A stretch of 10,839 bases of DNA from NCBI GenBank assembly GCA_026392135.1, contig JAPLCR010000606.1, positions 1 to 10,839 of the forward strand, in the 5' to 3' direction. Under the pieces are notes generated by a model that saw only the letters and a list, made by a program, of their open reading frames with translations, did no database searches and was not told the origin of the DNA. Position numbers and translations under genes: made by a program. Every line of letters starts with the position of its first letter. Position 1 is the stretch's first letter. Shown here one piece after another: positions 6,317 to 10,839 of this stretch. Source of the stretch: Armatimonadota bacterium (lineage in GTDB: Bacteria; Armatimonadota; Chthonomonadetes; Chthonomonadales; Chthonomonadaceae).

Positions 6317-8932
6317 ATGACATCCCCAACACGACCTACCCCGCCCCCCGTCTATAAGGGAGAGCAGTTACGCGCTATCGCTATGCCGCTTGGTGGAATC
6401 GGAACCGGAAGCGTCGCCCTCTGCGGCGATGGAAGCCTGCGCCAGTGGCAACTCTGCAATAACGTCAACCACGTCGCGCAGGTTCCGCACAGCTTCTTCG
6501 CGATAAGGGCGCAGAAGGAGGGCGGTAAGGCGGTTTCAAAAGCACTCCAATCTCCCGCCCTCTACGACACTGAGATACCTCCTGTCGCCTCCTCCACCGA
6601 CTACCTGCTTCCTGCTGCCCACCAATCGCTTCTCCGTGCAGTTCCTGGTGTGAAGGAGACTGAGTTTATCGGTGAGTACCCTCTTGCTGAAGTGAGGTAC
6701 ATTGATGAAGAGTTACCTGTTGAGGTCAGCCTGACCGCCTACTCTCCTTTTTGCCCTCTCGATGCAGAGGCTTCGGGGCTTCCTGCGGTTGTCTTCCAAT
6801 TTAGAGTAAAGAACCCTTCCGAGCGTCCTGTAAACGTGCAGGTAGCCGCCACCCTTCAGAACTTTGTGGGGTGGGATGGGATTAGCCCTATCGCCGATGT
6901 GGACTGCGCTCAGTACGGCGGGAATCAAAACCACGCCCTACGCTTGCGGGGGCTTACTGCCATTGTGATGGAGAATACGCAACTCCCCGTGAACCACCCG
7001 CAAAACGGTTCGCTCTGTCTTACCGCTCTACAAGAGGGGAGCCTTACAACTATCGGTTGGGACGATTTGAGTACCTTTTGGAACGCCTTTCAGCAGGGTA
7101 CAGTAGACCGCATTGCTCGTCCTATCTCCCCAACCCCTGATGGCAAAACCCTCAACGGAGCAGTTACCGCCTCCTTGCGCCTAGAGCCGAGCGAGGAAAA
7201 CCTTGTCACTTTTGTGCTGGCGTGGTATTTCCCAAACCGCTATATAACGTGGGAGCAGGGATACAGTGGGGTTGATGACCCCAAAAGCCTCTTCTGGCAG
7301 GGAAATGCCTATAGCAAGCGGTTCGCAAGTGCTACAGGCGTTGCCGAATATGTGCGCGATAACTTCACCCAACTAGACAGCGTGACCCGCTGTTTTCGCG
7401 ACACCTTTTTCAACAGCACACTTCCCTATCCGCTACTGGATACGGTCTCATCGCAAGCCTCCATTATCCGCACTCCCACCTGCCTCTGGACGGAAGACGG
7501 GCGATTTCACGCCTTTGAGGGGTGTCATGGGGCGAGTACGTGGCAGTCCGCCGGGGGCTGTTGCCCCATGAACTGCACCCACGTCTATGCCTATGAAATG
7601 ACTCTCTCCGCACTCTTCCCCGACCTTGAACGTAGTATGCGTGAAACAGAACTCTATCATCAACTCCACGCGACGGGCTACCTTCCGCACCGCGTTGTTC
7701 TGCCGATGTACCTGCCTCGCGCTTGGGAACGCCCTATCGGAGGTCCCGAAAAACCCGCATTAGACGGTCTGCTGAGCATGGTTCTCAAGGTCTACCGTGA
7801 GCATAAGCGCAACCCCGACGCAAAGTGGCTTGAAAGGGCTTGGAAGAGGGTTAAGCTGGCTATGGAACACGTGATGACCGTCCACGATAGCGAAGGGGAC
7901 GGCGTGATTCGTGGAGAACAGCCCAACACCTACGACATTAGCGTTTTTGGACCCAATACGTTTATGGGGACGCTCTACCTCGCTGCCCTACGCTCTGCGG
8001 AGGAGATGGCACAACTGCAAGGCGAATCAGATCTTGCCGAGCAGTATCGCGCACGCTTTGAACAGGGTAGCAAGAACTACGACGAGCTACTTTGGAAGGG
8101 GGAGTACTGGATACAAATCTACGATCCCGAAAAGAACCCTGAACAGAACTATGGGCAAGGCTGTCACTCCGATCACCTTTTCGGGCAGTGGTGGGCGCAC
8201 ACTCTGGGGCTTGGCTATGTTTTGCCTAAGGAACACGTTCTCACCGCGCTACGTAGTATCCTGAAGTACAACTTTAGAGGCAACTTCGTAGGACACAAGC
8301 AGATCCCGCGTGTCTTCGTGTCGGACGACGAGCCGGGTGTCGTTATCTGCTCCTGGCCCCACGGCGGCAGACCGGAAGTACCGACACTTTACTCAGACGA
8401 GATTTGGACGGGGATAGAGTACGAAGTGGCGGCACTGTGTATCTTTGAGGGGATGATTGAGGAGGCTGTTGCTATTTTAAGGGCAGTACGAAGCCGATAT
8501 GATGGCGCACGGCGAAGTCCATGGAACGATGTGGAGTGCGGTGACCACTATGCCCGTGCTATGTCCAGTTGGGCACTCATGGAGGCGGCTTGTGGCTATC
8601 GATACGATGCCTCTACTGCCAGCCTGAGTATTGCACCGCGCATTGCAGGCGAGAGTTTTCGTGCCTTCTTCATCACCGCAACAGCGTGGGGTTCCGTCTC
8701 TATAGAGTGCGAAGAGAGAGCTGTGACGGTACTGCTTGAAGCCCAGTGGGGAAATCTTGAACTCAAGTCACTTACCTTATCGCCTACCGAAATGACGCAG
8801 CTGGTAGTGTGGCAAGACGGAGCAGAGATACCCTATCGCCTTGAGACCACCTCAGAAGCTATGATTATCCACTTTACCTACTCCGCGCAGGTCTCGACGG
8901 GGGGGAATTTGGAGGTTCGCCTACTCTTATAG
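6317..8932 (+). CDS. GH116/DUF608 GBA2-like glycosidase
   Basis: This large protein (871 residues from ATG 6317) resembles bile-acid beta-glucosidase GBA2 and bacterial GH116 enzymes, which hydrolyse beta-glucosides or related glycosides. The N-terminal beta-sandwich (about residues 15-330) begins with PLGGIGTGS (24-32), a signature of the family. The (alpha/alpha)6 catalytic domain (about 390-780) contains FEGC (400-403), GCCPMNCTHVYAYE (414-427), NTYDISVFGPN (537-547), HSDHLFGQWW (617-626), SDEIWTGIEYEVA (693-705) and WNDVECGDHYARAMSSW (736-752). D619 in SDHLFGQW matches the acid/base aspartate of GBA2. The nucleophile glutamate is not in the position seen in GBA2; E401 is my candidate. No signal peptide or membrane segment is visible, so it should be cytoplasmic. 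The real substrate is unknown. The gene ends in a 6-base tail-to-tail overlap with the biotin ligase gene. Confidence 0.85.
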   Translation: MTSPTRPTPPPVYKGEQLRAIAMPLGGIGTGSVALCGDGSLRQWQLCNNVNHVAQVPHSFFAIRAQKEGGKAVSKALQSPALYDTEIPPVASSTDYLLPAAHQSLLRAVPGVKETEFIGEYPLAEVRYIDEELPVEVSLTAYSPFCPLDAEASGLPAVVFQFRVKNPSERPVNVQVAATLQNFVGWDGISPIADVDCAQYGGNQNHALRLRGLTAIVMENTQLPVNHPQNGSLCLTALQEGSLTTIGWDDLSTFWNAFQQGTVDRIARPISPTPDGKTLNGAVTASLRLEPSEENLVTFVLAWYFPNRYITWEQGYSGVDDPKSLFWQGNAYSKRFASATGVAEYVRDNFTQLDSVTRCFRDTFFNSTLPYPLLDTVSSQASIIRTPTCLWTEDGRFHAFEGCHGASTWQSAGGCCPMNCTHVYAYEMTLSALFPDLERSMRETELYHQLHATGYLPHRVVLPMYLPRAWERPIGGPEKPALDGLLSMVLKVYREHKRNPDAKWLERAWKRVKLAMEHVMTVHDSEGDGVIRGEQPNTYDISVFGPNTFMGTLYLAALRSAEEMAQLQGESDLAEQYRARFEQGSKNYDELLWKGEYWIQIYDPEKNPEQNYGQGCHSDHLFGQWWAHTLGLGYVLPKEHVLTALRSILKYNFRGNFVGHKQIPRVFVSDDEPGVVICSWPHGGRPEVPTLYSDEIWTGIEYEVAALCIFEGMIEEAVAILRAVRSRYDGARRSPWNDVECGDHYARAMSSWALMEAACGYRYDASTASLSIAPRIAGESFRAFFITATAWGSVSIECEERAVTVLLEAQWGNLELKSLTLSPTEMTQLVVWQDGAEIPYRLETTSEAMIIHFTYSAQVSTGGNLEVRLLL

Positions 8933-9718
8933 GGGGCGAACATACATCTCTTTAATTGAAGAGGCGGTCTGAACAGCGATCTCGTTACCATTTTCGAACT
9001 CCAATAGCAGATGTCCCGCGTCGGTAACCCCTACTGCAATACCAACCCGCGATTCACCCGCCTCTTCGTAGAGGTACTTGCGTCCGCGTGTCAGGTCATA
9101 AGACCTCCATCTCTCGCGAATGGCGGAGAAGCCCTCTTCCGCCCTGAGCGCGGAGAAGCGGACGAGTTGCAAGGCAATCAGCTCCGCCATCTCTTCGCAA
9201 GTACAGGAGGGTAGCCCCTCTTGCGTGAGTGAGGTGGCGATACTGGCAATAGCAGGAGGGAACGACGGCACAGAGAGGTTGATGCCTGTTCCGATGAGAA
9301 AGACCCATTTCCCATCCTCTGCTTTTGCCAGCTCAATAAGAACCCCTCCCATTTTCTTGCCATTCAAAAGAATATCATTGGGCCACTTCAAGCCTAGCGG
9401 AGGGGCGGTCTCCCGCGTGCCAATCACCTGCTGAATCGCTTCTAGTACAGCAACCCCAGCCAGTAATGAAACCTCTTGCGGGCACTCAGGGCTACTATAC
9501 GGATCGCGGTAGTAGAAGGTGGCACACAGGCTTTGCTGGGGTATCGCGAACCAACTGTTGCCTCGTTGTCCTCTACCCTCGGTCTGCTCGTAAGTCATTA
9601 CGCCATGGTAAGTAGGTTCCCCTGAATTGGAAAACGTGATTTTCCCAGAATCAAGGTTCTCGCGTGCTATGTCCATGGTAGACGGTGCCGATTCTAAAAT
9701 TTCGAGACGAATACTCAT
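8927..9718 (-). CDS. birA: Biotin--protein ligase (mono-domain BirA)
   Basis: This enzyme activates biotin with ATP and attaches it to the biotin carrier protein of acetyl-CoA carboxylase and similar enzymes. Seen motifs are ESAPSTMD (residues 9-16), QTEGRGQRGNSW (45-56, the biotinyl-AMP binding loop), KWPNDI (111-116), GGVLIE (124-129) and GTGINL (143-148), followed by a C-terminal beta domain from about 214. There is no N-terminal helix-turn-helix, so this is a class I ligase that should not repress biotin genes. The start chosen is ATG at 9718 (263 residues) because GAAGAG (complement of 9732-9727) lies 8 bases upstream. A GTG at 9727 adds three residues but overlaps that ribosome binding site. 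No biotin synthesis genes are adjacent. Its last codons overlap the end of the converging glycosidase gene. Confidence 0.93.
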   Translation of the reverse strand: MSIRLEILESAPSTMDIARENLDSGKITFSNSGEPTYHGVMTYEQTEGRGQRGNSWFAIPQQSLCATFYYRDPYSSPECPQEVSLLAGVAVLEAIQQVIGTRETAPPLGLKWPNDILLNGKKMGGVLIELAKAEDGKWVFLIGTGINLSVPSFPPAIASIATSLTQEGLPSCTCEEMAELIALQLVRFSALRAEEGFSAIRERWRSYDLTRGRKYLYEEAGESRVGIAVGVTDAGHLLLEFENGNEIAVQTASSIKEMYVRPL

Positions 9719-9727
9719 CGTTGTCAC

Positions 9728-10160
9728 TCTTCAATATCGCCTGTACTGTGCCAGAGGATAGCGATACTTTCCTAATAGTTGAGAGATAGCGGAGGCGCAA
9801 TCTACTCCATGCGTGTACCCTGTACCAATTCTCCCTCTGTTTTCGTTTTCCCTCTACAAAAATAGACGAATTCCTTTCTCAAAGTAAGGGAGGAGAAAAA
9901 AAACCGTAAAGCCTAGGCAAAACCTTTGATGATAACGCTATCTGCTCATTTATTGTAACGTTCCCGTCACACTCGTAGCAGAGAATAGAGATGTCAAGAC
10001 AAAAGCAGGTGACCTTCAGGAAAAGATGCTCCGCTGCAAAAGCTTGACAAACCAACTAAACGGAATAGGAGAACAGCGCGTATCGCGGTGAAAATCAGTA
10101 AAGACTGAAAGCTCCCTATTCCGTCAAGACACAAAAAGTCGTTTATAAGGAAAAAAGAAG
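9728..10160. other. Long non-coding region between birA and the secreted protein gene
   Basis: No gene is supportable here. From left to right I see pyrimidine-rich stretches (9830-9855), a run of eight A residues (9896-9903), a weak promoter-like pair (TTGATG 9926-9931 with TTTATT 9949-9954) and a consensus -35 hexamer TTGACA (10044-10049) without a good -10 at 16-18 bases. The nonamer GTCAAGACA occurs twice (9993-10001 and 10123-10131), with CTTGACA (10043-10049) as a partial inverted copy between them, a layout that could be an operator. A foldable element follows at 10060-10124. The region diverges toward birA (minus) and the secreted protein gene (plus), so it should carry both promoters. 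Confidence 0.55.
10060..10124 (+). promoter_or_regulatory. Foldable leader element, possible three-way junction
   Basis: ACGGAATAGG (10060-10069) pairs perfectly with CCTATTCCGT (10115-10124), and AG/CT extends the stem across one bulged C. Inside are two small hairpins: CGCG-TAT-CGCG (10077-10087) and TCAGT-AAAG-ACTGA (10095-10108). Together they would make a compact three-stem RNA ending about 36 bases before the ATG of the secreted protein gene. It does not match a riboswitch class that I recognise. If TTGACA at 10044 is the true -35, the left arm would lie in the promoter and the palindrome would act at DNA level instead. Confidence 0.45.
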
Positions 10161-10688
10161 ATGAACAAAGTAATCAAACAGGTTCGCTTGGCTCTGGCTA
10201 TGTTTGTATTAGCAGTAGTTGTTGCTATCGCCTACTCCGCCTTTCCTGCCACTCCGGTACACGCTCAGGGCGGCGGAATGTATGCCTTTAAGTCATCTGG
10301 TCCCGTACAACTCAATCCCAACGATTCGGCACTCATCGGGCTACTGTTCCCTGCTCCTCAGCGTACCGATAAGCCCTGTCGCCTTCGACTGTTCGACAGC
10401 ATGGGCAAACCGATTGTGGATATTCCTGTTGTTGGAATGGGGGATGGAAGCGTTCGTACAGCGTTCTTTGATGTCACATTTATGGATGGAAACCTCCGCG
10501 TGATGGATCATGTGGACGGTAAATTGCTTGCTACCCAGTCTCACAGTGACGGTATGCTGATAGGGCTACTTGTGCCTGCCGTACAGACCTCCGGACGCTC
10601 TGTAGGAGCTATATCTGCTTCAATTCAACTCTTCGATTCCATGAAGCAACGCGGTCAGGTTATCCAGATGTGTGATGGGAGCATCTGA
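10161..10688 (+). CDS. Small secreted protein with internal duplication, function unknown
   Basis: I do not recognise a family for this 175-residue protein. The N-terminus is a clear Sec signal peptide: basic residues K3, K6 and R9, a hydrophobic core at about 10-26, and a likely cleavage site after VHA (residue 35), followed by Q36. The mature part of about 140 residues contains two similar units: SALIGLLFPAPQ (56-67) with RLRLFDSM (74-81), and GMLIGLLVPAVQ (131-142) with SIQLFDSM (154-161). Only two cysteines are seen, C73 and C171, which could form a disulfide. No lipobox or membrane anchor follows the signal. AAGGA at 10147-10151 serves as ribosome binding site. The gene stands alone, with a long non-coding leader region and a strong terminator. 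Confidence 0.8.
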   Translation: MNKVIKQVRLALAMFVLAVVVAIAYSAFPATPVHAQGGGMYAFKSSGPVQLNPNDSALIGLLFPAPQRTDKPCRLRLFDSMGKPIVDIPVVGMGDGSVRTAFFDVTFMDGNLRVMDHVDGKLLATQSHSDGMLIGLLVPAVQTSGRSVGAISASIQLFDSMKQRGQVIQMCDGSI

Positions 10689-10717
10689 TAGTTCTACATC
10701 TTGTGCGTTATACAGAT

Positions 10718-10754
10718 AGAGAGGGCGACCCAATCTAGGTCGCCCTCTCTTTTT
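10718..10754 (+). terminator. Strong intrinsic terminator
   Basis: AGAGAGGGCGACC (10718-10730) and GGTCGCCCTCTCT (10738-10750) form a perfect 13-bp GC-rich stem with a 7-base loop, followed directly by a T run (10750-10754). It lies 30 bases after the stop of the secreted protein gene and should end its transcript. Confidence 0.93.
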
Positions 10755-10784
10755 ACTTGCTCACCTTACGCAGAGGATCTGAAC

Positions 10785-10839
10785 TAGCCCTCACCCTGTC
10801 CTAACGGACATCCCTCTCCCAATTCTGGGCGAGGGAGCC
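10785..10839. repeat. Palindromic intergenic repeat (REP-like), cut by window end
   Basis: TCCCTCTCCCA (10811-10821) and TGGGCGAGGGA (10826-10836) are inverted copies with one mismatch and a 4-base loop ATTC. The preceding bases (AGCCCTCACCCTGTCC, 10786-10801) fit the C-rich lead-in common in such elements. The base bias and symmetry are those of dispersed REP-like palindromes found between genes in many bacteria. Only one clear copy is in view, so dispersal here is inferred. Confidence 0.55.

Noticed and set aside
10044..10072. TTGACA as part of a complete sigma-70 promoter for the secreted protein gene.
   Set aside because: The -35 is perfect, but the hexamers 16-18 bases downstream (for example TAGGAG) are poor -10 matches, so I list it only as a possibility within the non-coding region.

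Overview
This window is a chromosomal stretch of about 50% GC from a bacterium. The gene mix suggests a diderm-type or Armatimonadota-like lineage: a type IV pilus or type II secretion ATPase and platform protein, polyprenyl-phosphate sugar transfer, GreA, and a bacterial GBA2-like glycosidase. No ribosomal RNA or other strong phylogenetic marker is present, so the lineage is only a guess. No phage, CRISPR array, transposase or tRNA was seen.

Layout. Positions 1-363 are non-coding, with a G-rich tract and small hairpins. A GspE/PilB-type assembly ATPase follows (364-2069), broken by one apparent frameshift near 598-600. The PilC/GspF-type platform protein (2076-3299) starts 6 bases after its stop. 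After a short spacer holding a 10-bp inverted repeat come a WecA/MraY-family sugar-phosphate transferase (3393-4388) and a non-hydrolysing UDP-GlcNAc 2-epimerase, WecB (4416-5540). Then come greA (5670-6152, own TATAAT promoter), a GH116/DUF608 GBA2-like glycosidase (6317-8932), and on the minus strand a mono-domain biotin-protein ligase (9718-8927). The last two genes overlap tail to tail by 6 bases. A 430-base non-coding stretch leads to a small secreted protein of unknown function (10161-10688), which ends in a strong intrinsic terminator. The window closes in a palindromic intergenic repeat.

How the genes may work together. The ATPase and platform protein are the cytoplasmic motor and inner-membrane base of a pilus or secretion machine, but no pilin, PilT or secretin is in view. 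The WecA-like and WecB proteins fit an envelope-glycan pathway: one loads a sugar phosphate onto a lipid carrier, the other supplies UDP-ManNAc. Both carry substitutions in normally invariant motifs. GreA and BirA are housekeeping genes. The glycosidase probably acts on a beta-linked sugar in the cytoplasm.

I did not find a convincing undescribed multi-gene system. The most useful leads are the frameshift in the ATPase, the altered catalytic motifs of the WecA-like protein and WecB, an unassigned foldable element before the secreted protein, and that protein's internal duplication.
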